Shown piece by piece: positions 37,342-49,118 of a stretch of DNA of 64,000 nucleotides (its first letter is position 1; each line of letters opens with the position of its first letter). The stretch is taken from assembly GCF_031755915.1 (NCBI RefSeq), contig NC_083387.1:10685001-10749000 (forward strand), read 5' to 3'. The stretch comes from Ziziphus jujuba. Lineage: Eukaryota; Streptophyta; Magnoliopsida; Rosales; Rhamnaceae. The position numbers and the translations under genes were made by a program. The notes beneath the pieces were generated by a model. The model was not told where the DNA came from and did not search any database. It was given only the letters and a program-made list of their open reading frames with translations.

Positions 37342-37656
37342 GTGAATGTTAATGTGGTCGGTTCCAAATGGGTCTATCGTGTGAAATACAAAGAAGATGG
37401 TTCTTTGGATTGTTATAAAGCACGCTTGGTGGCCAAAGGTTATACACAAATTGAAGGCCTCGACTATGATGAGACTTTCAGCCCGGTGGTGAAACCCACT
37501 TCTATTCGGTTGATCATATCCATTGCTCTTTCCTATGGGTGGCTGGTTAAGCAACTTGATATAAAAAATGCCTTTTTGAATGGGCATCTTAAAGAACAGG
37601 TTTTTATGGAGCAACCTCCTGGATTTGTTGATCGTACCAACCCAGATTATGTGTGC
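37342..37656 (+). pseudogene. pol: copia reverse transcriptase, 5' half
   Basis: Contains the copia RT opening blocks [38 protein letters not shown] and [13 protein letters not shown]. It is cut at 37656 by the inner X element; the frame resumes at 40590. Confidence 0.9.
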
Positions 37657-40589
37657 TGTCAGGACCCGTCCAGAATTTCTTTTCGGAACCCTAGACAAGC
37701 CCCGATCCCAGGGAAATACCACCGAACCTTCCAACGGAAAATCCGGCAACACCTCCCCTAAGGGTAGGACTTACCAAAAATTACCTGCACTGAAAACACA
37801 CTTCTATAATCACCCCCTTATTCCTCCCACAAATCTACAAGTTATTCCACAAATTACAGCACTTCACAACAACAACAACAGTCCAGTGCATAAATAAAAC
37901 ATAAGTGTCCCAGTAGTATACAGAGCTTTATGAAGTGCTAATCAACAGAAATACAACAAAGATGAAAGAAATAATACACTGAAAATGAATGAGTACAAAG
38001 GTACTTCTCGAAACACGATAGCAGCGAAAAATTTGGTTCGCTCCAGAAGGACGTCTACCACCACTTGCACCTAAGGGAACGGAACTTAAAAACGTGAGAT
38101 GCTAATCATCTCAATGAGTGACCCTAACTACTGAACACTTTTAATGATAATAAAATAATAATAACAATTAAGGGGATTGAATAAATACCAACAATTAGTA
38201 AATAAATAATAATAACTGTTGGAAATAATAACTTCCCTCAAAACTCTCACCAATCACTCCGTTTGAAATGTTCCCTTTTTAAAACAATTTCACAAAACCC
38301 GATATACATACTTCCCGAAAACCAAGGGATTAAACCAATTGATGAACAATAAATAAATAAATAAATACATACCCAATATATAATTAAAATGTAATAAATT
38401 ATAATAAATAATTTTTGAAAACCTTGGGGTTTGAACTTTATTTGAAAATTTCACTTGACGCACTACACCATATACCAGTGATGCGCTCCTATACCCAGCG
38501 TCCCGAGCACCGACTGGCAGGGAGGTTAAAGGGAGAAACTTGCAAACGGCACTTCGACGTCCCAACAGTACCGCTGCTGAAACCATCATCCCGGCCAAGG
38601 AAGGGGGCGGCTGTGGCCAATAACAAACTTGCCTGCCCACGGTCCAATGGCAACTACGGGAGAAATAATACTTGCGCGCTAAACCACATAATACTTGCTC
38701 GCTACCACGTGTCCATACACCAGAACATCAATACTGTATGAGTGCGTCTAAAATAATTATTATTAACCAACCGTACCGTTTTCCAAAATTACCGTGGAAA
38801 ATATATTAAATTCTCACACTTACCATCCCACATATTTTTATTTAACAAATCGGTACGAAACATCGATAACAATTAAACCACAATTTTCTCGAAGTACGAG
38901 GTTCAAAAATAAAAATACCGCGGGCATAATTTATAAAATTTAAACAAATATTTTCATAAAATATTTAACCCAATCATACCCGAAAATAATACTTAAAACC
39001 ACGTATGATTAGTACCAAAATTTACTTTGCTCATGCATAATAAATAAATTAAACCACAATAAAACCATAACCAAATTGTACCACATAAGCATAATTTAAA
39101 TACCAATTAAACATAATTAATTGCCCAAAAATAATTTTGAAGGTGGGTCACTCACCTTAAGAGCGTAAATCAGCTAAGATCCTCCGCAGGATCAACTCCA
39201 CTACTCGTACGCTCACCTAAAACATCCACAGTACACCAACCAAATATATTAATATTTTATTCGGGTAATCCCTAAATGGGTACCCGGGGAGCGAACACCA
39301 AACGATATCTAAAAGTTGCGAGTTATATACCGAATCGAAGCTCGAGTGATGAGGATCACGGATTCGGTCTTACTTTCCGGTGATCGGACCCGAGATGGTC
39401 GGAATCTCGCCGGAAAACTTTCGGGATTTCGACTCCGCAATTCTCCCAAACCGTCGCGAATTGGCGGAAACGGATGCCGGATTTCGGTTCATGAGGTTGA
39501 ACACAGTGGATAGGGACTGGCGGTTCGACTGGGCACTCGCCGGAACAGTAACTTCCGGTGAGCCGCCGCGGTCACCGGCAACCGTCGTCGGCGGCGGCGC
39601 GTGCGGTGGCCGTTGGTTGAGAGTTTTTGCAGATTTGTAGATCGAGGGGAGAGGAATCCAATGGGACTGGCGGTGAGGCAAACGGAGGCCAGACGGCGGA
39701 GAAATCGGGGTTTGAAGAATTTCGGCCCCTCGCCGGAAAAAGCTCCGATCCCGGCGCGTTGGAGGTCCGGTGGCCGTGAAATTTGGTGGGTAGGCCGGAC
39801 TTGAGGAGGTGGTGAGGGATAGCTGGCGAATGTGGCCAGAAAATGGCCGAAAAGGGGTCGATCGACGGTGGCCGTCGGTGGGGGGGAAAAATCACCGCCG
39901 ATCTTCGCCGCCTCGATCCGGGCACGTCCGGCGGCCAATGGCCGTGAAATTTTGGGGTTTTGCCAGAAATGGGGAGGGGCATCCGTCTGGCCGGCGTGTG
40001 TAAGGTGGATCGGCAGAAAAATTTGAAAAATTCCGACGGCCAGTCGGACTTTCTCTCTCTTTCTCTCTCCTCTCTCTCTTTCTCTCTCTTCCTCGAGATT
40101 TTTGTCAAATAAAAGCCACCATGTGATACTGTTCATTCCATGTGGACCAATCAGGTGATGACATGTGGCATCACTGTGCATTTAAGCCAGATATAATAAA
40201 ATATTACAGTATCCGGTGAATTTCAAACGTCCATAACTTCTTAACCAAATGTCCGATTTAAGCGTGCCGCTAGTCTATGAACTCGTATCGACGAGTACTT
40301 TACAACCATACAAAAGTCAAAACAAAATTACACCACAAGAAAAAGTCAACTCCCAGCACCTTTTGGACTGTTTGCACCTCAACCTGTTTTGCCCATAACT
40401 TTCAAACCGTAGCTCCATTTTCGACGTGCTACTAGTTTACGAACTCGGGGCATCATGCACTTCACCACGATACCCTGGTCAACTAGAAATTCCAACTGGA
40501 ACAAAAAGTCAACTTTTGACCCGCTCGGTCAACGGTCAACCTCGGTCAACGTGCACAGATTCTGGTGTGATTTGGGACGGGGTGTTACA
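37657..40589. mobile_element. inner X element: 2.93-kb non-coding LTR-like insertion
   Basis: Runs from TGTCAGGACCCGTCC to GACGGGGTGTTACA, with a perfect five-base target-site duplication TGTGC (37652-37656 and 40590-40594). TG...CA ends and a 5-bp duplication fit an LTR; with no internal domain, a solo LTR is the most economical reading. The 39300-40060 part is strongly GC- and CpG-rich. The open frames there are low-complexity and I treat them as spurious. The reverse complement matches the outer X element (33277-33914 plus 42062-44590). The ends are also imperfect inverted repeats of each other. Confidence 0.8.
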
Positions 40590-41710
40590 TGTGCCTTCTC
40601 AAATGATCTCTTTATGGCCTCAAACGAGCTCCTAGAGCTTGGTTTGATCGCCTCTCACAGTGCTTACTCGGCTTGGGTTTCCAGTGTAGTAAAGCTAACT
40701 CTTCTTTTTTTATTTTAAACATACCACTGACATCGTTCTTCTCCTCGTCTATGTTGATGATGTTCTCTTAATAGGTTCTAATACTTCTTTACTTGCTGCT
40801 TTGGTCACCCGTTTAAACACTGAATTTGCTCTGAAGGATCTTGGTTCTCTTTGTTATTTTTTGGGTATTGAAGCTCTGCCTTTTTCTGGTGGTTTGTTCT
40901 TATCTCAAACCAAATATGCTCATGATCTTTTGCAGTTGGCCAATTTGTTAGGCGCTGCGCCCATGGCCACCCCGATTTCTGTCAAACAAACCTTTCATAG
41001 CCAAGATCATCTTCCTGTCAATGCAACCGAATATCGAAGCCTGGTGGGAGCACTTCAATATCTCACATTTACACGGCCGGATATTCAGCAAGCTGTTAAT
41101 CATGTGTGTCAGCATTTTCAAACTCTCCCACAGCAGCATCTTCGGGTCGTTAAGCGTATCCTCTGATATGTTTGTGGTACCATGGACTATGGTTTACGTT
41201 TCTTACAACAAAGCTCCAATTGTCTTCAAGGCTGCTCTGATGCAGACTGGGCTGGCTGCCTTTTAACTAGACGCAGCACTACAGGTTTTTGCATTTACTT
41301 TGGTGCCAACTTGATCTCTTGGTCCTCAAAAAAACAACCTACTGTTGCTTGTTCTAGTACGGAAGCTAAATATCGAGCCATGGCCTCCACTATCGCCGAA
41401 CTCATTTGGATCTCTCACTTGCTGTAAGAAATCGGTATCTCATATGACAGGCCATTGAAGCTGTATTGTGATAATCTTAGTGCTCTTCATCTCACCATCA
41501 ATCCGGTCTTTCATAATTGAACCAAACACTTTCAGCTCGACTATCATTGCATTCGAGAGAAGGTTGCCTCTGGAGAAATTACCACCCAATACCTACCATC
41601 TTCTTCTCAAATTGCAGATCTGTTTACAAAACCTCTCAGTCGTTCTCAATTTCTTCATTTTCGCCGCAAATTGGGAGTTCACAAGCTTCCATTCGCCAGT
41701 TTGAGGGGGG
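40590..41710 (+). pseudogene. pol: copia reverse transcriptase 3' half and RNase H
   Basis: Continues the RT after the insertion: SLYGLK and APRAWFDRL, the catalytic YVDDVLL (about 40750-40770), FALKDLGSLCYFLGIE and RPDIQQAV. RNase H follows with CSDADWAGC, ISWSSKKQPTVACSSTEAKY (about 41240-41370) and a terminal ADLFTKPLS block. Stops at 40604, 41164 and 41425 and a frameshift near 40720 disable it. Confidence 0.9.
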
Positions 41711-41711
41711 A
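41700..41711 (+). other. polypurine tract
   Basis: A purine-rich stretch (GAGGGGGGA) immediately before the 3' LTR. It is the expected plus-strand primer of an LTR retrotransposon. Confidence 0.75.
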
Positions 41712-42061
41712 TGATAAGCTGACTATACGGCAGCCATGTCACAGTTAGTAGCCATGTCATCACATAGCCACATCATCATACAATCTGGATCAACAAGAGT
41801 CTGCTTCAAACAAATCACCTCCAAGTGATAAAAACAAAACTGGTGTAGGATAAATGTTATTAGCGATAAAGCTGGTGTAGCTGGTGTAGTTATTTGTCAT
41901 TGGTAATCCTTACTTTGCCTTTTCTTGTAACTAACGTATGGGAAAATACTTGTATAAATAATGCTGTAAAAGTCAATATTAGATGTAGAAAAAAGTGCAG
42001 TAAACAGTTAAGTAATACAATATACACAAGCACATTTTTGTTCCTTTCTTGTTTTTTATCA
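41712..42061 (+). repeat. copia 3' LTR (350 bp)
   Basis: Starts TGATAAGCTGACTATA and ends TTTTTTATCA. It differs from the 5' LTR by about 10-12 substitutions. An 18-base insertion repeats the local AGCCATGT word. Confidence 0.92.
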
Positions 42062-44590
42062 CATTCGCCTCCTCATTTCCGATCAGCCCACCAAATCCCA
42101 CGGCCAGCCGACCGTCGGTGCGCCTAGATCGAGGCTTTTTTGGCAGCCGCATCGATTCGTTTCAACCCCGATTTCTTCCCTATCCGACCTACATTTTGAT
42201 CTACCTTTTCTGCAAAAATCACGGTCAGTGGCCACCGGACACGCCACCGGAGGTGACGGTTTTCGATGACCAAGATGACTTGTCGAAAAACCCAATCCCG
42301 GTGAGTTCCCATTCACATCACCCACCCTTTTCCATTAATTCCGACCTCCTGAACTCAAATCCGAGGTCGGTTGCCTCCAATTCACAGCGGTTTGTGAGAT
42401 CCAAGATCCAAAACCCGAGACCTTTCCTGTGGGATTCCGGACACCTTGGATCCAACCTCCGGGAGATAAGACCCAATCTGTAATCCTCGTTCCCTAAGCT
42501 TCATTTCGGTATATTATTCGTGCATTTTAGTTACTGTTTATGTTAGCTCCCCCGGATACCGTGTATTAATTATCTGAATAAAATATTAATTTAATTGTTA
42601 TTGGTAATGTTGATATTTTAGGAGTACGTGTGAGTCGTGAGACTGATCCTATGGAGGATCTTAATTGATACGTGTGCTCGAGGTGAGTGATCCACCTTCA
42701 AAATTATTTTCGGATGTTAAATTAATTATATTTTGAGATATTTTAATATTTGAATGTTTTATTCTACGTTAATTATTAGATAAATTGTGAATTGAATTTT
42801 GATGCCAATATTTGAATTAATTGAAATATATGATTTTTGACAAATTATAGAAATCTAAATTTTATGAAATGTGATATTTAAAGGAATTGTGAATTTAATA
42901 TTATTTGATTTATTATGCGATTTATTTATGAGAATTTTAATTGTTGTGGATTTTATGAGGTTTAAATGATATATTTGATTCAAATTTGTTTTTAAAGATT
43001 TAAGAAAGAAATATGGATTTAAATTATTATGTTTCAAAAATATTTATATATTGGAATATTAAATATTTGACTTTATGCCATTGGAAAATTTGAATATTTG
43101 AATTGATGGAATTGAGAGTTGATGGATTTGAAATTTATGGAATTTATGCGATGGATTTATGATGATGGTTTTAAAAAGGAATATCAAAAATTTATGGGTT
43201 TAAATAGATAAAATAAATCTGGTGGTATTTTGTACAGATATTGATTTTATGATTTACGAGTTTTTAGATGCACCACACATGTACTGGTGTTCTGTATATG
43301 TGGATATAATTAGTATGCACATGGATATGATTAGCGCGCAGATGGGTGTGAGTAGCACGCAAGTGATTTATGGATTGTCCTATGGTTGCCATCGGATCGA
43401 TGGTCGGCAAGTTGATATCTGGCGTAGCCACCCCCTGCCTTGGCCAGGATGCCTGTTTGCAGCGGCGCGGTGGGATGCCACGTGGCCGTATGTCGGTTTC
43501 TCTCTTTAACCTCCTGTCTGGCGGTGCTCGGGACGCTGGGTACCGTGGCATCACTGGTATATAGTTGGTGCATTAAAATGGTTTTCACGACATGATTTTC
43601 AAATATGAAATATTTTAAAATCTTATTTTTAATAAAATGTATTTAACGGTGTTTTATTATTTATTTATTAAATTTAAAGATTTACACAATTTTTATGAAA
43701 ATGTTTTTATGAATTGATTATTCAAATTGTTTTGGTATTTTGAGATCAATTCTAATATATTATATCTTCTTTCATTTTATTTTATTCTTACATTTATTTT
43801 AAATGGGTGTTTTATATTGATTAAACTATTCATTTACTTAATTGTTCAATTAATTGATTTATTCTAATTATTTAATAATTTCTTGAATTGTCTTAATATG
43901 AGTTTTATTGATATTTTTGTATTATCTGTTTATGATATGTTATTAATCTTTTAGTAATTGTTATAAAAGTTTATTTTCATTTATATTATTATTTCCATTA
44001 TAATTTTGTATCCTTAAATTCTTGTATTTTATTTGAAATTTATTTGACTAATTATTTTCTGAATCTCGAGGCATAAAATATCGGATTTGTGAAAATGTTT
44101 TAAAAACGGAACATTTCCAACTGAGTGACTGTGAGGGTTTTGAGAGAAAAATTATTTTCAATTATTATTACTAAACTATTTATGTATTTATTTATTTAAC
44201 TATTATTTATTTATTTACTTATTACTAAATTACTTAATTATAAGTAGTTAGTAGACTGGATCGCTCAATGAGATGATTAGTATCTCATATTTTTTAAATT
44301 TCGTTCTCTTAGGCTCAGGTGGTAGACATTGTTTGATCAGGGTGAGCTCGACAGTTTGACCATGTCTGACGGACCAAAAAGTCTTCTTTTCTTCATTCCT
44401 TATTATGTAATATTTCTTTCTATTCTGTTTGTAATAACTATCACATTTAGAATTTCATTAATGCTCTGTATACTACATTGAATGTATTATTTAATTAATT
44501 ATGCATTGATTCACTGTTATTTGTTTGGAGCCCTGCAAACTTGTGGAAATAAATTGTAGTAAGGTGGGAGCAAAATGGAGTAATTGATTC
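42062..44590 (+). mobile_element. outer X element, right arm
   Basis: Reverse-complement matches to the inner X element continue in order. CATTCGCC...CCGATCAGCCCACCAAAT matches 39780-39850. The CCCTGCCTTGGCCAGG block at 43433 matches 38590-38610. GGTGCTCGGGACGCTGGGTA at 43523 matches 38500. TCAATGAGATGATTAGTATC at 44263 matches 38105, and GCTCTGTATACTAC at 44462 matches 37915. The match fades near 44590, about 240 bases before the expected CA end, so the terminus is lost or too diverged. AT-rich stretches fill 42700-43200 and 43600-44080. Confidence 0.7.
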
Positions 44591-45024
44591 CCTTCATGGT
44601 ATCCATAAATAGTTGTATCTTGAATATTGATCTTGTGGTAATTTACTTTCATATTTTTTATTGAAAGCCATTGTTTCAATCAAGTCTGGCCGCAATTTTA
44701 TCAAGGTTTATAAACTGTCGAAATGTAACTATGAAATTTACAATGTAAAAGATTAGTAAAGTGGATTAAGCGTTGAAGGATGCTTCCAATATGGATAAAG
44801 AAGGCTTTACAGGTTTGTGGCCTCCTACATAAGATAAAGCTTTGCAAATTTTTGAGTATTAATTATAAAAATAGTCACCATAATCAAACGTTGGAGGTCA
44901 TTTCATCCACATATGTGAAAATGTGGACATTAATAAAGCTAAGCATTTGCTCCCTCCTTGTTCATGGTCTATGGTGATGAATGAAATATGGTAAAAGATC
45001 ATGACTAAGATATATATTATGTTA
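44591..45024. other. spacer between transposon nest and PAC2 fragment
   Basis: No transposon terminus or exon was found. It separates the decayed end of the outer X element from the PAC2 3' fragment. Confidence 0.4.
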
Positions 45025-45528
45025 AAGGAATCGGTGAAGGCCTTTTTGCAGGTACTCCGGTTGAAGTTGGTTTACAGATGAAAAGGAGAAAGCAGAGAGA
45101 TCGTGTCCAAAACTGATGACTACAGATACTATAATAATAAAAGAATAAAAAATCAAAAGATAAAAGATATAAACCTAACCAAACAAGGAAAAATTAAAAC
45201 GAAAAAAACTGTCTTAAAAGTCATAATTTGGACTAATTTGCTGGCTGGGCCACATTGGAATGAGAGCTAAAATGAAAAATTTTGCTGTTTTATGCATATA
45301 TACAACTCAACCATTCCTGTATTTACTTGACTCATATGATGCGTATTCCTCTATGCTGGCAGATCTTAACTCAGGTCTTCACAAATTTTCAAGAAAATGG
45401 AATGACCCATTTGCCTCCCATCTTTTCCTAAACAAAAGCCATTAGGACGTGTAAGTCTCACATTTACCTCCAAATGTGGCCAAATTCTTTTAACCAAAGA
45501 TGAAGATCCACCACAAATATAGTGGCGC

Positions 45529-45530
<2 letters not shown>
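45025..45530 (-). pseudogene. PAC2 terminal-exon fragment (copy A)
   Basis: Collinear with the true PAC2 3' end at 54025-54575. Shared blocks are ATCGGTGAAGGCCTTTTTGC, AACCAAACAAGGAAA, ATAATTTGGACTAATTTGCT, CATTGGAATGAGAG, TACAACTCAACCATTCC, TTTTCAAGAAAATGGAATGA (last-exon coding part, about 45388-45415) and CCTAAACAAAAGCCATTA (the acceptor region). The GPPPD coding end is scrambled. Only the last exon and 3' flank are present, so the fragment cannot make protein. It marks a duplication breakpoint inside the last PAC2 intron. Confidence 0.75.
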
Positions 45531-45560
<30 letters not shown>

Positions 45561-46345
45561 TATGTATGTGTAAAATAGTTTTTATTTTCTTTTTTTTTTT
45601 TAATTATGTATAAAATAGTTTTATTTTAATATTATCAAATCAATAAGAGATTGATTGATTGTATGTATACATGGACATTCGCATCAATGGACATAGTTAT
45701 ATTTGCACCAATGGATAAAAAAATGCGATTTTTGTTTGATATTGAATTTATTTTTCATTTTATTTATTATTATTATTATTATTTTTTGACAATTGCATAT
45801 CTAAACTAAGCAAATAGTACACCCATTCAAAACATTGACACACGCGCCTTGCATGTGGACTTTTTCTAAGGGCATCTAGTGTCATTAAGTAGCTTTAATC
45901 CTTTTGGCCTTTGCCACCTTATTAATTTCCCATACTTGAGGTGGGTGTTAAAATGAAATTCCTAATTCAAACTCTAGTGTCATTAAGTAGCTCTAATCCT
46001 TAATTGTCACAAAGGCTAAATATTTAATTTATAGAGAGGGTAGAAAAAGTAAAACAGCTAGTTGGTTTTCCATTTGGACTCATTATGTAAACGTTGCATT
46101 TTGTATTAGGTTTTCTTCTTTATAACTTATCATCTTCCACTGCGCTCGTCTCCATGCTTTTGTTTCCTGTGATCACTGGTTAGAATGTCCAAAAGCGCGG
46201 TTATATGCTCTAGAGGCATACGCTTAACGCTTAACACAGGCACACGCCTAAAAATTAACACTTTGGAGCGATTATATATAATCGCCCCACCTCTTAACAG
46301 GCTACCCCCCAAAACTCTATATTAAGCATTAATTGCATTGAACTA
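45531..46345. other. intergenic; short repeats and a palindrome
   Basis: TCTAGTGTCATTAAGTAGCT occurs at 45876 and 45973. An 18-base perfect palindrome GCGATTATATATAATCGC is at 46268-46285. No gene is recognised. The left edge of duplication unit 2 follows. Confidence 0.5.
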
Positions 46346-47700
46346 GGGGACAAGTTCTATATCATCTTGAACAAATTCAATTATTATAACTATATAGATC
46401 TATAATCGAAATAATTAAAATACAAAACAACTGTTTCTAAACAAGAAAAAATGAAAACAAAATAAATAATTAAAGGGATAAAATGAATAATTTTATTTAA
46501 AATGAATAATATAATTACAAATATTAATGCCGTTCAAAGTTAAAGTAATCACTAGACAACTTGATAAGCATATATCTTTTATAACTTGTTGTAAAAGTGG
46601 ATTTTCCATATTTATAAAAGTTTATCTAATCTAAACAAAAAAGATTTTATATCTTGGTCTTTTTTTTTTTGGGTAAAATATTTCATCTTGATCCATGTAT
46701 ATAAATATATATGTATATAAAAGAAAGGTATTTGTATTCATTTGAGAAATCTTACTGACTTTGGTTAAACAAAATATCAAGTCTTAATTAAAAATACGAT
46801 TGATTATGAAAAGTCTCAACTGTGTTTTTAGTATAATCTAGATAATAATGATTATTGGTGATAATCCCAAATTCAATATTCAACAAAATTCTGATGCTAA
46901 AATTCTTTTAAAAAAAACAACAACAACAACAACAACAACGTCAACATCTCATAAATGTGTCACCTAAAACATTTGAGGATTCTTTCTTATAGAGTTACTT
47001 GCTAATAAACCTCAAAAGCGTTCAATTTTGAACATGCGAAGAATGTGCCAAACGAAGTTCAACCACCACGTGGCATACTTATCCTGTCACACCCATGAAT
47101 AGTTTGTATTTCTTTTGATTACGTTGGGTTATATTTAAAATGACTAAAGCCAGCGAAGAGTGGGCTCAAATTAATTGAATATAAAATGAAGAAACGCAGG
47201 CAAAGAGGAGTAAATGCAAATGGTATAATGTTGATTCCTATTGCATCGGAATGTTTTTTACCATTCATATTTATAGTCTTCTAATGGTGGTAATTTAGCC
47301 GATTACAAGTTTTCTTCAAAGCCGAGTGACCAATCGAAAACATTTTCTTCCATGTGAAGTTGCCAAATTACAAAGTAGATTTACTTTTTATTGCATTCAT
47401 CAAGAACAATAAAATATTACATCGTCCTCTTTCTAAGAAATCCCAATGCTTTGACCAATAATATCACTTTTTTTTTTTTTTTTTTTTTTTGGGAGTGCGA
47501 CACAATAATATCACCTTAAAAAAGTGAGTACTAGGAAATATATAATATATTAATACATTTTTTCCTTTTTAATCGCTAAAACCATTATAGTATAAAAACA
47601 TTCAGGTAAAACCATGACTAGCACAACCATATATATCTATGATTAATTTATTCTTAGCAATCTTACGAGATCAAGTCCAACAATAAAATCATCATCATCG

Positions 47701-49118
47701 TCAGATATTGGTGGCTTTGGTCAATGATTTGATCGTCACAGATGATCCCAACAGTAGTTTCCCAACCTCAACAGAAAACGTGTCATAACGAAGGAAAAGC
47801 TCCACCAACATTGATCCTTTCCTGGACACTGCTTATTGTCCGAAATTGGACTTTCCGTCTCACGACCATTTGACCAGTAAACGTACTTCAACAGCTTCTC
47901 TCCTTCCCCTACAAACCTATGGCCCACAAACTCTTCGGGCTTCTCAAACACCATTGGATCTTTGGTAGCGAACGGCTGATATCCAATGATCATCTCCCCC
48001 TTCTTGATCTCAAATCTAGCATCATGGTTTTGCACCACCAGATCATCCTTAGCCTTACCGTACTGGAACGGAACAGAAGGTTCAATTCTTAGTGCTTCAT
48101 AAACCACTGACTTGGTCAAACTCATCTTTTCCAATGAAGCAAAAGTGACCCCACCTTCTTCTTTAACAACTGTCCTGATTTCATCGGCCAGCTGGGGGTG
48201 TAAAACCTCTCCTGCTAATCCAACCCACTTGATCAATGTAGGAAACAAAACCTTCATTCCTCCATAAGCATTGAAACATGCAAGAAATACCAAGTTATGA
48301 CAAGCTTCTTCTCTTTTGATCCCCCAGCGTTCGGCTTCATCTAAAAACGAAGCTGCCGACGTGTAGAAAGCCTCGTAGAGCTTGTTATAAGTCGGTTTGG
48401 CTAAAAAAGACGGTAATGGAACAGTATGAAGAATAAGATCTTCGAACAAGCTGAAGAACTTTGGTAACCCTACGGTTGTCAACGGAGCGAGTTGGATGAA
48501 CAACCATTTGTCAGAACTTAGTTTCGGATCCGACTGCTTTTCGTCACAGAAAAGCTCGAACACGAAACGAAACGACATCTTGTCGCTTAAACTGTTGAAT
48601 TGGGCTTCTTTTTTACGGGATAGTTGATCCTCCAAGTTGGTGAAAAGCTCCGAAGACAAGCTGTTTTGGAAGAGAGGGATGAGTTCTTGTTTCTTGGAAG
48701 CCAAGAAAGAGAGAAAGAAGCCCTTGAGAGCGCCATGGCTGGGCTCCAAAGGGTCGAGATAAGCGCAAACACGGTAGCCGCCGGTTAAGGCTGTGGAAGG
48801 CATGTAAGTGCCGAGGAAGACATTGCGTTTCTCGACTTTCGAGTTGTCGAAGAGGATGGGGAAGCTGATGGCGTCGAGGAGGACGACGACTTTAGAGTCG
48901 GAAGAGATGAACGGACCAGGAGGCATGTTGGCTCGGAAGATGGTGGAGTGGAACTTCCGCATTCTGGTGTGGAAGAAGTCGTCCTGACCTTGGAAGTAGA
49001 AGAAGTCCAAACGGTCTTTCAAAGGGCCGAAGAAGGAGAAGCCATAGCCGCCGGGAATGAGTTTCAGTGGCAGTTCTTTATTAGGTGGGTGTGAGTCGTC
49101 GGAAGGAAAAGTAGTCAT
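47701..49118 (-). pseudogene. CYP74 cytochrome P450, copy 2, frameshifted
   Basis: Homologous to the 24819-26279 gene along its whole length. The open frame runs 460 codons from 49118 to a stop at 47736. The haem Cys is kept (DNKQCPGKD, Cys431). Between bases 47812 and 47813, 22 bases present in copy 1 are missing. This removes about seven residues of the helix after the haem loop and shifts the frame, so the last 25 residues are unrelated. The ancestral stop is still visible at 47701-47703 in the lost frame. A small in-frame deletion also occurs near residue 195. Residue 101 is Phe (AOS-like) and the I-helix reads ACFNAYGG (Cys). A CYP74 without its L-helix and C-terminal sheet is unlikely to fold, so I call it a pseudogene. 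A recently broken or assembly-damaged gene is the alternative. Confidence 0.88.

Larger units (their letters stand above)
33915..42061 (+). mobile_element. Ty1/copia LTR retrotransposon, decayed, with nested insertion
   Basis: A full-length copia element of about 5.2 kb once the inner 2.9-kb insertion is excluded. Two direct LTRs flank gag, protease, integrase, reverse transcriptase and RNase H in copia order. Flanking pentamers CCTTC (33910-33914) and CATTC (42062-42066) are a probable target-site duplication with one change. It encodes the machinery for copying itself through RNA. It is inactive: frameshifts interrupt gag, and in-frame stops occur at 36225, 36315, 37321, 40604, 41164 and 41425, among others. 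The RT domain is split by the inner X element. The compact size suggests an Ale/Retrofit-type lineage, which I cannot confirm by eye. Confidence 0.92.

Noticed and set aside
39489..40181. 230-codon ORF in the inner X element
   Set aside because: Its composition follows the GC-rich block, it is mostly low complexity (Arg/Glu runs from CT repeats), and the outer X copy does not keep it open.
47461..47490. Poly-T run downstream of CYP74 copy 2 as an integration scar of retroposition
   Set aside because: Both copies lack introns because the family often does, and flanking sequence is duplicated too, so this is DNA-level duplication and not retroposition.
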